A stretch of DNA of 64,000 bases from NCBI GenBank assembly GCA_028583405.1, contig CM053243.1:27680116-27744115 (forward strand). Direction: 5' to 3'. Below are positions 1 to 10,746 of this stretch, piece by piece (positions within the stretch are counted from its first letter, which is position 1; each line of letters opens with the position of its first letter). This DNA comes from Pogonophryne albipinna. Taxonomy: Eukaryota; Chordata; Actinopteri; Perciformes; Artedidraconidae. The notes below the pieces were generated by a model. That model did no database searches, was not told where the DNA came from, and saw only the letters and a program-made list of their open reading frames with translations. The position numbers and the translations under genes are program-made.

Positions 1-1411
1 GAGGGTTTCTGCCCGGTTACTTCTCCGCTGCTTTCTTGTTCCAGTATGAAAAGCAAACTGCAAGCAGTTTGCTTTTCAGCCCAACGATATACTTGTTTTT
101 CTCAGACGTGGAGGGATACTGATTTGTTGTGAAAAGTAACTTACAATTCTACCCGTGGTATACGCTCAGTATATCACGGCTAAGAACCAATCAGATTGCT
201 TGATTTGACTTGTCCGTTTTATAAAAGTACAATATACACTTCTCGCTAGAAATCTAATAAAAAAGCATTGTAATGGCCAAACTATTCCACAATTTAGGAT
301 TTTCCAGAGAGGGTTATTTGTGAATAAACGACCCTCTGGAGCGTTTGCAATCGACAGGAGCATGTTGTTTCTTACACGACCACTAGAGGTGCTACACTTT
401 AAAACGTGACTCTGGGTCGTATTTAGCTGCTGAACAATCGACCTATATGGTCGTTTTTTGTAGGAGGACAGGCTGGAGTTTTGGTCTTAATATGCTCTGC
501 TCAATATGGGCCTAATAAGGCAGTAGTACCACAAGAATAGTAATTCTCCCATAATAACACTTAACAAATATGATCTATTCTTATGTAACAAGACATGAAA
601 CTATAAGTGTTAATTGTGTCTAAATAACTCAAAATTAGGTATTTATATCTAAGAACATGTTCCCTATTTTAAAGTGAAGTCTTGTTCATAACCAATAAGC
701 TAGTAGTTTGACTCTAATTAGGTATTTCTATCTAATAATATGTTCCCTATTTTAAAGTGAAGTCTTGTTCATAACCAATAAGCTAGTAGTTTGACTCTAA
801 TTGACCTGAACAGGTTTACTATTCTAAAGTTGCCTCCTCTTCACACTTTGTAAATACATTATAGCACACAACTACTGAAATTAACCTCAATAGTAGATGA
901 ACAATCCACGATGAAATATCAGTTTTATTAATGAACAACTAAAGAGAGGTTCAGACACATACCAAAACATGTCAAGTTTCTCGAAGGCTGAGAACACATA
1001 TGCAGCCTGTACTTTCTAATAAAAACGGATTTTTAACAGAGTTTATGTATTTGTGATTATACTGTCTATCTCCCGACAGTATGGGTGGAATCAAGATGGA
1101 CGGAAACAACTCCTAGTTTTGATGATTTAATCAAATCTAAATAGGTTGTTAACCTTAGAAGAAAAAGGACAACAACAATACAACAATTAGGATCACACAT
1201 ATCCCGTACACATTAAATCACATTCAGTACAATAATCGCACTTACTAGTGGCCTCTCCTGATTCCTCAATCTCAATGACGTTAATTTATGTTCCCCTCTA
1301 TTTATAACACATCAATAAACCCCGAGAATCTCCACCCAGATTTAAAGTCACACTCACATAAACGGAACCCCATTAATTTAACCCTCATACACCCAACACA
1401 AAACCATGAGT
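1..1411. other. AT-rich non-coding DNA
   Basis: No reading frame here resembles a known protein. It should contain the 3' end and 3' LTR of the minus-strand BEL/Pao element that starts at 1412, but I see no sequence matching that element's 5' LTR, so the 3' LTR is probably missing or too diverged. The one clear structure is the tandem duplication at 633-798. Confidence 0.6.
633..798. repeat. 83-bp tandem duplication
   Basis: Two adjacent copies, 633-715 and 716-798, each begin AATTAGGTATTT and end GTAGTTTGACTCT. They differ at only a few positions, so the duplication is fairly recent. It lies in non-coding DNA. Confidence 0.9.
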
Positions 1412-2602
1412 TTACAGCACACCTCCCACTTGGCCTCCTGGTCGGATGACCCAAGGAGGCCACCAACCTAAATAACCTTGCTCTGGTGGTGGTGTCTGAG
1501 GAGGTTCCTTCTTCTTAGTTCTCCACTTCGGAATCTTCAACGACCCCAAAGCCAGGTTCCCCCGCAGAGGCACAGGTTTGACTTTTCTATTGTCCAGGAC
1601 TCTTGCCTCCCACTTTGCTTGACCCGCCGCTCGGCCTCTTCTAGTCAGCCATTTCTCTGCAGCTCGCCGGACCCATGCGACCACTCCACATAGCCTAGCC
1701 AGACTGCTGAACCTCTCTGGTTTCACCAGGTTCAGAACAGCAATGCGCCGAAACTTCCCTTCCGGTCTTCTCTCTGTCAAGACTGAAGCTTCTTCCCTTT
1801 CGGAGGTTTCTGGGGATCCACCAACCTTAACTAGGGACTCCTCAGCCTCTGCGTCCTTTCCACTGGTGTCGTCATGGATAGGGGTTTTGTTTGACTGGGC
1901 TCTGGTGAGTATTACCGAGAATGCCTTTCTTTGAAGCTTGCCCACACTCTCTCTGGCACCGGTTGCCACCTCCGCGGCCGACTTCATGGGCCATTCTTCT
2001 AGCTGCCTCACCAGGAACTCAGGTCCCCGCTGCCACTCTGAGCCCTCTCCCTGGTCTTCAGAAGTTGCTCCTCTTGTTACGATGTAAGTTTTTAATCGAG
2101 CTGCAAAGACCGCACCGCACATCTCAGCTTTGACTACGTCTCCCTTTTGGTCGAGAGGTGTTAGCTTTGCCTTTGACTCCACCAACCTGACCCCTGGCTC
2201 CGCTACTGCTCCAGCTTGGACCTGCTCCGCAGTCCTCTGCCTCCCACTTTGGCCTGACCTGACCCATGGTTTGAGGGAGGAGCCTCCGGCGCTCAGGATC
2301 TCTTCTACCCCCTCTGTGATTTCCTCCAGTCTCTTTGGGTCATTGTGGGACGTTAAGATATCGTCCACATAACTGTCCTCCTCCAGGACCCTGCGATCTT
2401 CCACCATGTGCGCGAAACTGGGCTGCTTCTCTGTTTTCAGGAAGGTGGCCTCCACTCCTCTTCTGTTGTTTGGAAGTGAGGCTGGGTCCTCGGTCCATGG
2501 GTAAGATGCGTCCCAGTGCAGAGTCAGGCAGTGTTCATCTTTGGCCATGTAGGACAGCCCCTCTTTAATCACGTCCAGCTCCCTTTCTTCTGCCAGGGCC
2601 AT
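1412..2602 (-). pseudogene. BEL/Pao pol remnant (RT and RNase H fragments)
   Basis: A 396-codon open frame is made of pieces of a BEL/Pao polymerase. In order it has a pre-RT segment ending near NNRRGVEATFLKTEKQ, then directly the RT catalytic segment with YVDD followed by ILTSH (about 2357-2375), then LKPWVRSGQSG, then an RNase H-like piece (EMCGAVFAARLK), then a segment before the integrase (WPMKSAAEV, KLQRKAFSV, FSSLARL). The N-terminal half of RT, much of RNase H and the whole integrase core are missing. The deletions kept the frame open, so the ORF is a collage and not a working enzyme. It continues the gag-protease frame at 2869-5346. Family call is confident; activity is not expected. 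Confidence 0.8.
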
Positions 2603-2683
2603 TTCCTTTCCTCCTGGCTGGCATGTCCCGCAGCGACAACCACCACACCTGGGTTCACAGGCTGCACCGATGCTGTCATACTT

Positions 2684-2920
2684 CTACCACTCGAGATCTT
2701 CTCTCCTTGTTGCAGTTGTATCCATGGTCTCCGCCTTTACTTCCTGAGTCAGACTCTTAGTCTCTTCTTCCCTCAGGATCTCAGGACTCTCGACTACTTC
2801 TCTGTACTCCACAGCAGCTGTCCTCATTGAGCGAGCGAAGTGTGTCTCGGACTGGTGCATAGTCACTTTTATATTCTCGAACAGACTGGGATGTGCTCCG
2901 CCCACGGTTTTACCTCCCAT
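2684..2920 (-). pseudogene. BEL/Pao pol bridge between protease and RT
   Basis: A 78-codon frame that starts GKTVGGAHPSLFE and contains SETHFARSMRTAAV. This is the typical stretch after the protease-like domain in fish BEL/Pao polyproteins. It overlaps the end of the gag-protease frame (2869-5346) in another frame, so at least one frameshift separates them. After about 2684 the frame reaches the CxxC-rich pre-RT linker, again in a shifted frame. Confidence 0.7.
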
Positions 2921-5346
2921 AAGACGAGGTCTCCAACTATCCTCAGTCTTTGTGGAGCAAGTCTCCCCTCTCTGTGACTGATGAGAAGTTCAACATGGTC
3001 TGGTCTCTTCAGTTCATCCGTTGCAACCTCTGGAAAGAACCTCTTTAGCTGTTCAGGTCTGACGCTCCGATGCACTTTAGCAATCTCCTCTCGGCCATAA
3101 CAAACCAGCTTGTGAGCCCTCACAGTACCTTTGGGGGTCTTGACTCTTACTCGCAGGAGGTACCTCTTTGTCTTGACTGCCACGGTCATCCCTCCAACTC
3201 CATGCACGACCAGAGTGACTTCTCTGCTCAGACCGAGCCTGTCAGCCGCTACGTGAGTGATGTAGTTGGTGTCTGATGCGAGGTCAATCAGAGCTCCGAT
3301 CTTCTGCCCCGCGTTGGCAGTGACTTCCAACAGCATCATGATGACAGGGTGCTCGGTCAGTCCATTCTTCTCCAGAAGTCCACCTTCATCCTTCCTAGCG
3401 CTCCTTGTCACTGAAGTCTTGTTGCTGTTACTGAAAGCTTTCTTGATCTCCGCCGCCGCCTCTGGGGAACATTTGGACAAGGCTAGCTTTTGTTCTTCTG
3501 TTAGCTCCCTTACCCTCTCGCTGCCTTTTCCAAGTTTCCCCTTTGGTAGCTGTTCCCATTTTGGACAAAGGAGGTAGTGGTGGTCCGAGGAGGTCCTCTC
3601 TTGGCAGTCTTCCCTGTTGCAGAGGAACCTGTCTGTGCACTCTTCTACCCCATCGTGACATCCAAGACAAACGCGGCATGCTCCTACCTTCTTCACAGCA
3701 GTCTTTCTCTCAGCCAAGCCAAACCCCTTGAACTTCTTGCAGAAGAATAACTTGTTATGTTTATCCTCTCCACACACGACGCACTCACCTTCTGGAGTGT
3801 CCCTTCTGGTGGCTTTTGTGTAGGCATACTTCCTCTCAAACCTGTTTTGCGGTTTGTCCATTTTCTCAGATGTCTCTGTTATTTTCAGTTGTTCCAAGAT
3901 CTCTAGAATTTCTTCTTGCTCCTTCAGGAACTTCAGAAGCGTATTGAAATGGTTGACTGGGGTGACACCGTTTTCGGGCTTAGCCCTGAAGATGACCCAC
4001 TCTCGCTTCACCTGGTCGGGCAGCTTGCTTTCTATAGACCTAATCATCAGCGGGTGGTTGATGGCTCCAGGGTTCCCGAGGTCTGTGAGGTCTGCCAAAG
4101 CCTTTTCCACAGCTTGGATGAGGTCTATCACCTTCCTCGGCTGATCTCCTTTCACAGTTGGTATCTTCTCCAGGTCTGCGACGATCTGCAGTGCAATCGT
4201 GGTCCTGTTTCCATAACGGTTCTCCAATACTCTGAACATGTCTTCGACTGTACTGTAGCTGGCCAACTTGACATCATTTTTTACCTTCTCTTCCATGCTG
4301 TCCAGAAGCTGGAACTTCTTGACTTCAGGCGACCCGGATGGTTCTTCCTGCTCCTGCAAAGATTCCCGGTCTTTTTTCCAGCTGTGAAACTCCCTCATAC
4401 TGCCACTGAACTTGGGAAGGCTTACCGGCTTGAGTCGTATCTTTGATATCGCTCCCATCGGGTTATCTCTGGGTTCCGTGCCTGCCTCTTCCACTGCTTT
4501 ATGCTGCGCTTTCATGAGGTCAAACCGTGCTTCTTCTGCTGCAATCTGAGCCTCGGCCAATTTAGAGCGTTGGGCCTGGTCTTGCCTTAGCTGAACCAGG
4601 GCGAACTGGGCGCGCTCATCCTCTGCTGCAATGCGTGCTTCCTCTGCAGCAATTTGAATCTCGGCGAGCTTCGCACATTGGGTCTCGGATAACTTGGTGC
4701 GCTCATCCTCTGCTGCGGTGCGTGACAACTCTGCTGCGCCGCGTGCTTTGTTAAACTCAGCTTCCTTTTGACGCTTGAGTGCGTTTTTCCTTGTCTCCAG
4801 CTGGCGCACTATCTCTTCCACATCTTTTTGGTCGGTCACAGGAGCCCATTCCCTCCAGGTGCTGTGCACTTCCTTTAATTCCTTAATGAGTATTTCTAAA
4901 TGTTTAAGTTGCTTTTCGTAATTCTCATAGCTCACCAGGTCAATTTGTGTCGCTTCTGCATCCTCATAGACCTTTTCAGCTTCCCCGATGGCAAACATTA
5001 CTTTCTTTTCTCCATACCTAGACCAAAGGTTTGCTTTAATCACTTCACTGACCTCTTCAAGCCTTTGGCTAGTCTCTCCATCCGTCTTTTCCACGTCTGC
5101 CCACAGCTCTTCTGGTACTTGGTCCTCATCGCTATCAGCGTTCAGAATTATTTGCATCAGGTATTCACTGTTGGCCTCTGTGACTTTGGTGGCGGCCTTG
5201 TGGACTTCACTATATTCTTTCATCAACTCCTCCTCTAACATAGTGTTCACCGTCTTTGTTACTGAGTTCACCTTACGACCTAGAGCCACCTTCGCCCTCG
5301 TCCGCAGGTCTTTCAGATGCTTCACTGTTTCCTCCCCCTTAATCAT
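2869..5346 (-). CDS. BEL/Pao gag-protease polyprotein, 825 codons open
   Basis: This is the largest open frame in the window. The first ~290 residues are charged and rich in Glu, Lys and Ala with repeated AAEDER/AEEAR blocks, probably coiled coil. Then comes a Pao-type gag core (PVSLPKFSGSMREFHSWKKD, about residues 305-325). Near residues 520-600 is a Cys/His-rich zinc-knuckle region (CVVCGEDKHN, ACRVCLGCHDG). A retropepsin-like DUF1758 segment follows (ALIDLASDTNYITH, VVHGVGGMT). The start is ATG at 5344-5346, just inside the leader. Gag assembles the particle and packages RNA; the protease would cut the polyprotein. No stop interrupts it although pol downstream is badly deleted. It could be a relatively young copy or chance preservation. 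Confidence 0.85.
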   Translation of the reverse strand: MIKGEETVKHLKDLRTRAKVALGRKVNSVTKTVNTMLEEELMKEYSEVHKAATKVTEANSEYLMQIILNADSDEDQVPEELWADVEKTDGETSQRLEEVSEVIKANLWSRYGEKKVMFAIGEAEKVYEDAEATQIDLVSYENYEKQLKHLEILIKELKEVHSTWREWAPVTDQKDVEEIVRQLETRKNALKRQKEAEFNKARGAAELSRTAAEDERTKLSETQCAKLAEIQIAAEEARIAAEDERAQFALVQLRQDQAQRSKLAEAQIAAEEARFDLMKAQHKAVEEAGTEPRDNPMGAISKIRLKPVSLPKFSGSMREFHSWKKDRESLQEQEEPSGSPEVKKFQLLDSMEEKVKNDVKLASYSTVEDMFRVLENRYGNRTTIALQIVADLEKIPTVKGDQPRKVIDLIQAVEKALADLTDLGNPGAINHPLMIRSIESKLPDQVKREWVIFRAKPENGVTPVNHFNTLLKFLKEQEEILEILEQLKITETSEKMDKPQNRFERKYAYTKATRRDTPEGECVVCGEDKHNKLFFCKKFKGFGLAERKTAVKKVGACRVCLGCHDGVEECTDRFLCNREDCQERTSSDHHYLLCPKWEQLPKGKLGKGSERVRELTEEQKLALSKCSPEAAAEIKKAFSNSNKTSVTRSARKDEGGLLEKNGLTEHPVIMMLLEVTANAGQKIGALIDLASDTNYITHVAADRLGLSREVTLVVHGVGGMTVAVKTKRYLLRVRVKTPKGTVRAHKLVCYGREEIAKVHRSVRPEQLKRFFPEVATDELKRPDHVELLISHREGRLAPQRLRIVGDLVLWEVKPWAEHIPVCSRI

Positions 5347-6006
5347 CTCTCTGAATTGAAGGTTGAGTTTAGCTCAATCTGTCTTATTCTGGCTAGCTAG
5401 CTGGATCGCTAGCTGGTTAGCTCCGTTTTCTCGCCAACAGCTTGGTGCTTTTGGCTTAGCTAGCTTCGTTTGCTAACCAATAGCTTGGTGTCTTTGACTT
5501 TGATAGCTAGCTTGGGTTCGCATGCTAGCACCCTTCAGTCTGCTAGCTAGTTATTTTCTTCTTGCTTATTTTCTGGAAACCTTCAGTCTGCTGGATAGCT
5601 ACTGCTTCGTTTTCGCTATGCTAACGCTAGCTTCATTGGCTAGATAGCGCCAAAATATTGTCCGTGTTACTCACGTGATCCGACCACGTTAGCTCCGCTA
5701 GCTTTGCTAGCCTCGGGCCTTCCCTTTCCGCCGACCGTTGCGACCACGGGGTTTCCTTGTCGTCCGGTTGTCAGCTCGACTCGCGGACCGGCGCTCCTCG
5801 GTGCTTCGCGAGCTCCGGTAGCTTCGCTAGCTTCGACGGTCCTTGCTAGCTTTGCTAGCCTCGGGCCTTCACTTCCCGCCGCTCGTTGCGACCACGGGCT
5901 TTCCTGCTCGTTCGGTCGTGAGCTCCGGTAGCTTCGCTAGCTTCGTTATCAATATAACGTTATATTAATGTTAATTATTGATGATTGATGAAAGGTTACT
6001 TAAACA
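5347..6006 (-). mobile_element. BEL/Pao 5' LTR and leader
   Basis: Upstream of the gag start is a ~310-bp leader, then a possible primer-binding site (TTTTGGCGCTATC on the minus strand, near 5645-5658), and beyond it a probable 5' LTR at about 5659-6006 running TGTTTAAG...ACGGACA on the minus strand. TG...CA ends and the TGGCGC start of the primer-binding site fit BEL/Pao elements. No second LTR is visible, so the outer end near 6006 is a guess. The sequence contains at least a dozen GCTAGC hexamers and an internal partial duplication. Confidence 0.5.
5395..5945. repeat. GCTAGC-rich leader/LTR with internal duplication
   Basis: At least a dozen copies of the palindrome GCTAGC are scattered here. 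A segment starting TTGCTAGCCTCGGGCC and ending GTAGCTTCGCTAGCTTCG occurs at about 5708-5835 and again, shortened, at about 5855-5945. The plus-strand open frame across it is a by-product of this repetition. Confidence 0.75.
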
Positions 6007-6171
6007 TTTTTTCTTAATGTTCTAAAAATGTTTGGGGGCCCTGTCAGAATGCTGCATCACCGCCACTCTGCTCTGACGAGGAATACATGGGGACTGTCCC
6101 ATGAGGTCCCTCAAGAATGTAGGACCTCGCAGTGTTGTGACTGCCAATAACTGTTCCACTCGCCTTCTGAT

Positions 6172-6780
6172 CTAAACCTCTTTTCCAGGTGCAAGCCTCT
6201 CGAGACTTCTCACTCGATGGTGCAGGTTGTAACGCTGGGCATCCTTTATTCTCCTCTCTCTTTCTCGCAGATCTACAGCCTCGCGGTCGGGAAGAGCAGG
6301 ATCCAGCAGCGCTGGTAATGTTGGCACCGTCGTGCGAAGCTTCCTCCCCATGAGAAGTTGCGCAGGGCTATACCCGTTCTGTAGTGGGGTGGCTCTGTAA
6401 GCCAGCAGAGCCATATATGGGTCTGCTGCTTTCTTAAGGAGACTCTTCACAGTCTTTACAGCCCGTTCTGCCTCACTGTTGCTCTGTGGATATTTAGGGC
6501 TGCTGGTGAAGTGTTTCAATCCATAAGACTCTGCAAACTCTTTAAACGCCCTTCCCGAGAACTGCGGCCCGTTGTCTGTGACCAGCGTCTCAGGGATACC
6601 ATGTTGTGCAAAGATGGATTTGAGATGGTGGATTACATCTGTTGATTTTGTGGGTGTCAGCAAAGCCATTTCCACATACCTTGATGCATAATCCACTACC
6701 AGCAGATATGACTTGCTTCCCAGCATAAACAAGTCTGCACCCAGTTTCTGCCATGTTCGGCCTGGGTATTGTGTTGGCAT
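6172..6780 (-). pseudogene. Mag-like Gypsy integrase core
   Basis: A 202-codon frame with an rve integrase core. The three catalytic acidic residues are visible: LGADLF, VTDNGPQFSG and NSEAERAVK. It also has the C-terminal stretch after the core (ALLAYRATPLQNGYSPAQLLMG). This resembles the K02A2.6/Mag-type Gypsy integrases common in fish. The N-terminal zinc-binding part upstream (6780-6900) is frameshifted, and the C-terminus continues in another frame to about 6040 (NTARSYILEGPHGT). It would join retroelement cDNA to the chromosome, but it is fragmentary here. Confidence 0.85.
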
Positions 6781-7252
6781 CAGCGGCTCTTTGGGGTTCT
6801 GTCTCTGCTTGCTTCATGTTCGGCAGTTGAGAACCAACTAATTTAGCTGCTGACTTAGCCGTGGCCGCCATACAGACTGTCGGGCACGCTCCCTACACTT
6901 CACCACTCCTTGGTGACCTTCATGTAGTCTGGCGAGCACATAATTTCTCATTGTTGCGGGGATGACGAGTCTGTCCCCCTTTAACAGCAGTCCGTCCTTT
7001 ACAGTTATGAACGCTTGTTCCGCCCACTATAACTTTAGGGCTGGTTCGCTGTTGCTGTCGGCCATTTCTCTTCACACAGCTGCATCACTCTTCTGCACAC
7101 ACTGTCCTTTGCCAACTGCTCTTTTAGCTCTTCCAGGTAAGCCGTGCTTGCTCGATAATCATGTCCACATAGATATTCGTGCTCTCGAGGAACCCTTTTT
7201 CATCTGGTGTGGAGTCTCTTTTCACAGGTGCACTTGAAAGTGTATTGGCCGT

Positions 7253-7992
7253 TAAAGTAACCTGTGTTGACAGTTTCCAGCTATAGTGTTATAGCAGAAA
7301 GTTTAATACAGCGTATTTCTGGTATATTCATTTCATGTCACATGATATTCCATATGATGTGTGTTACGGAGTTGGGTCACACACAGTTAGAGAGACAATG
7401 GTCGTTCTGAATTATCAATAGATGTATTCATTTTAAGTGAGCTGACATCGAGGTTGGAGGAAGTTCAGAGAAGGCCTTAGGTTATAAAAACAGTTAACCT
7501 TTGTTAGTTGACCACTCCTAAAGGATGTCATGAGATAAGTACACTTTCCATATCTGGAACATCCAAGTATAGCATTCAGAGGCAGAACATGTGATATCAT
7601 GTGTTAGCTAATGTAAGGAGATGGGGCGAACCAGACGGAGTCAACGGCTGCTGACTCATTGCCTAGGGTCCGCCCAGGAGTGAAGCCACCAATTAGAGAT
7701 ATGAAGGGAGGAGCAACCTACACAATTCCTCCCACAGAATCTGTATGTAAACTGTCCCAATATTCATACTCGGCTCTCTCTTCTGACTGTCTTTCCTGAT
7801 ACGTATATCACACGGTAGTAGAATTGAGCCCAGAGTACTCTGTATTTTGTATTGTTGCTTTTACCATTAAATCAGCTCATTGCTTATCTCATACCTTGGT
7901 GTTCGAGTCCTTTCCTTGAAAAGACTACTCATCAACGATCGGCGCGGAGCAGAGTCGAACCTTCAACCACGCCACTGGGTGGTGCTCCAACA
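7253..7992 (+). mobile_element. Solo LTR (family with 4-bp TSD), copy 1
   Basis: A 740-bp insertion lies between Mag RNase H and integrase. It starts TAAAGTAACC (a decayed TG) and ends GGTGCTCCAACA, and is flanked by the 4-bp duplication CCGT (7249-7252, 7993-7996). Removing it restores the Mag codons for LWTANTLS. A TATA-like motif (7483-7489) and ATTAAA (7866-7871) place transcription on the plus strand. A second copy is at 17160-18611, minus strand. No internal retroviral sequence remains. 4-bp TSDs fit ERV1-like elements and some Gypsy elements. Confidence 0.85.
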
Positions 7993-8672
7993 CCGTCCAC
8001 AGGCTTTTCCCTGGCACATGTGTGATTGAGTAGGAATAACACATCAGGCGCATCCGGAAACGTTGAATCCGTGGGGGAAGCGCATCCAATGCCTGAGACC
8101 CCAGGAGACTCAGTAGAGGTTTATGATCTGTTTCCAGCTCAAAGTGTCTGCCAATGAGAAAGTTGCGAAACCTTTCACAAGCCCAGGTTAAGCCTAAAGC
8201 TTCCCTATCTACCTGTGCGTATCTCTGCTCCGTCTGTGACATATAGGTCTCCAATCCTCTTCCCATTTCTGCAGAAGCACACTCCCCAAGCCGTATGATG
8301 ATGCGTCTGCTGAGACTTTGGTTTCTCTGTTTGTGTCATACATGGCTAGCACTGGTGGAGATATCAGAGAGTCTTTCAGATCTTGGAAGGCTCTGGCCTG
8401 ATCGATGCCCCACAGCCAGCAGTTATTTTTGGAGAGCACGTCTCGAAGTGGATTGTCTCGCTCCGTATGAACTTCCCCAGCTGGTTCCCTCAGCTCACTC
8501 ACATTTTTTCGGCTCTTCCATTTTCCTTACAGCCTCTGTCTTGCTCGGGTCTGGTCTAATGCCGCTAGCAGTGATCACATGGCCCAAGTATGTCACCTCC
8601 TGTTTGGATATTTCGCACTTTTCCACATTCAAGGCGATTCCTGCCTTTTGGATCTTCTCCAGCACAGCGTAC
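7993..8672 (-). pseudogene. Mag-like Gypsy RT thumb and RNase H
   Basis: From the high-coordinate side the minus strand reads the RT end (AVLEKIQKAGIALNVEKC, VTYLGHVITASGI), then RNase H (VSADASSYGLGSVLLQ, DREALGLTWACERF, LETDHKPLLSLL, HVPGKSLWT). Asp, Glu and Asp catalytic residues of RNase H are present. Frameshifts lie near 8500 and 8250, so it is split over two frames. The segment is cut off by the insertion at 8673 on one side and the solo LTR at 7992 on the other. Confidence 0.85.
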
Positions 8673-9296
8673 TGTTACGACCCTGGGTCGTTAGGTCATT
8701 TGTGTGTAGATATTTTCCCCTCCTCCTGTGTCTGTGAGTGTGTGTGAGTGAGCAAGCAGGTGGTGCCCGTTAGCTGATTAGCTACCTTCTGCATGCTGAT
8801 TGTTCCACCTGAGGAGACTGGAGTATATTAAGCTGCAGCTGTGCAGTTCCTCGGCCACTCTCTCTGACTCAACTTCTCCTACTTCCAACTCTGCGTGTGT
8901 TGAGATATCTGACCTGTTGTGCTGTGTGTGTAATTCTACCGTATACCGGTCCGTTTGTATATTTTGAAATCTTAGAGAGATAAACTAAGTTAACCTGTCT
9001 TGTAAGACACGCTTTATTATTCTCAGGAGTGCAAAACCCTTTTCTTTTAGACAATTCGTTTTCTCCTGTTTGTACGTTAGAGTAGGTAAGAAGCCTGTAC
9101 GTTTTATTTTTCTCATTCGTTAGGTAAGATTTTTGTGTTAAAAGGTTTGTTTGTTTTGTTACTCCTCTTTGTAATAACTTTGGTAATTACATTTACCAAA
9201 CGACATTCTCTGTCTCGGCATCCATGTTCTTGGGAGTGGGAAGAGTGGGGAGAGTGCAATTTTGCGCTGCGCCTAGGTTCCCCTGGATCTGGGCGA
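8673..9296. mobile_element. LTR-like insertion fragment in Mag RT
   Basis: The Mag RT codons stop at 8672 and resume at about 9297 (minus-strand EEHDT codons at 9297-9316). The ~624 bp between starts TGTTACGACCCTGGGTCG, a common start of fish Gypsy LTRs. It does not end in CA and I find no TSD, so it may be an LTR plus leader with a deleted end. No protein is visible; the plus-strand frame from 9135 is chance. Confidence 0.5.
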
Positions 9297-9338
9297 GTGT
9301 CGTGCTCCTCCTGTGTTTACGGTGGACCTGAAGTGCAA

Positions 9339-9637
9339 GACACCACAGCATTTCAGAAAACACTACAGCATTTCACAAAACGCTACAGCATTTCAGAAAA
9401 CACTACAGCATTTCACAAAACGCCGCAGCATTTCACAAAACACAACAGCATTTCAGAAAACGCCACAGCATTTTAGAAAACGCCACAGCATTTTAGAAAA
9501 CGCCACAGAATTTCAGAAAACGCAACAGCATTTCAGAAAACGCAACAGCATTTCACAAAACGCCACAGCATTTCACAAAACGCCACAGCATTTCACAAAA
9601 CACAACAGCATTTCAGAAAACACCACAGCATTTCACA
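9339..9637. repeat. 20-bp minisatellite, left arm (~15 units)
   Basis: Units resemble GCCACAGCATTTCAGAAAAC, with C/G and A/T variants (CACAAAAC, TTTTAGAAAAC). Open frames through it are artefacts of a repeat with few stops. The array is inverted relative to 12130-12462. Confidence 0.95.
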
Positions 9638-10746
9638 TTGGACGGAAAGGGTATTCCTTAGGGAGAACACTTCTTGTTTGTGATTGGACAGAGCCAGCCA
9701 TAGAAGCACTGCTGTGATTGGTTGTTTTTTCTGCCAGTCAAGAAATGACGCTGCGTGATTGGCCCAACACATCAGCCATTAGCTGTTAGCACACACTCAG
9801 AGCTCACAGCTCCTCATATCTGTTCAGAAACTGGACTAAAGTTAAACATATACAAAACACAGACTGTCTATGTCATTTTGAATACAGTCGCTGCTTTATT
9901 TATGTCTGTATGACGTTGTTGTGAGTGTGAACGGAGCAGCTACAGGTTAGTTTAGCCTGATCGATCCGATTCCGATAGGATTTACATGGAGATACGGCCC
10001 GCCCCCTCTCCAGCGTCTTGTTTGAATGACAGGAGTAAACACAGAATTAATGCTTTATTAATTCATGGTTTTTAAGGGGCTTATCTCCATGTAAATACTA
10101 TGGTAGACCACCCAATATTCGCATCGCTCTAATCGCTCGAGTTTCACGCGGCTGTCAGCTGTTTGCTCCTGTCATTCAAACAAGACGTGCTGGAGAGGGG
10201 GCGGGGCGTATCTCCATGTAAATCCTATGGGAGATACCAACTACAACAAAATGAACATATTTGACCGTGATTTAATTGTAATACACGTTTCAAAGTGATG
10301 CCGAAGTAACTACATACTGATAACGGTTAGTAAAAACCATGAATTAACGCTTTGACAAGTCTGCAGATAAGACGGCAGGCGAAAAGCTTTTAAAATGCGT
10401 GTTTTCTGAATGGAATCGGACCCATCAGGCTAAACTAACCTGTTGCTGCTCCGTCCACACTCACAACAACGTCATACAGACATAAATAAAGCAGCGACTG
10501 TATTCGCCATGACATAGACAGTCTGTGGTTTGTACATGTTTAACTTTTGTCCAGTTTCTGAACAGATATGAGGAGCTATGAGCTCTGAGTGTGTGCTAAC
10601 GGCTGATGTGTTGGGACATATTTCGCTGTCGGGTGTTGACCAATCACGAAGCGTCATTTCTTGACTGGCAGCAAAAACAACCAATCACAGCAGTGCTTCT
10701 CTGGCTGGCTCTGTCCAATCACAAACAAGAAGTGTTCTCCCTAAAG

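Noticed and set aside
1478..2830. Several plus-strand open frames of 60-104 codons
   Set aside because: They lie antisense to the BEL/Pao pol frame, whose motifs are recognisable, and have no family signature.
8673..9296. Complete solo LTR
   Set aside because: It starts TGTTACGACC but has no CA end or TSD at the point where Mag codons resume; kept only as a fragment.
9339..9637. Possible CRISPR-like array
   Set aside because: Units are contiguous 20-bp repeats without unique spacers, in an animal genome.
9135..9717. Plus-strand frames with repeated HFRKHYSISENTTAF-type units, possible repeat protein
   Set aside because: They come from a 20-bp minisatellite with few stops in either direction; mirror frames occur in the opposite array.
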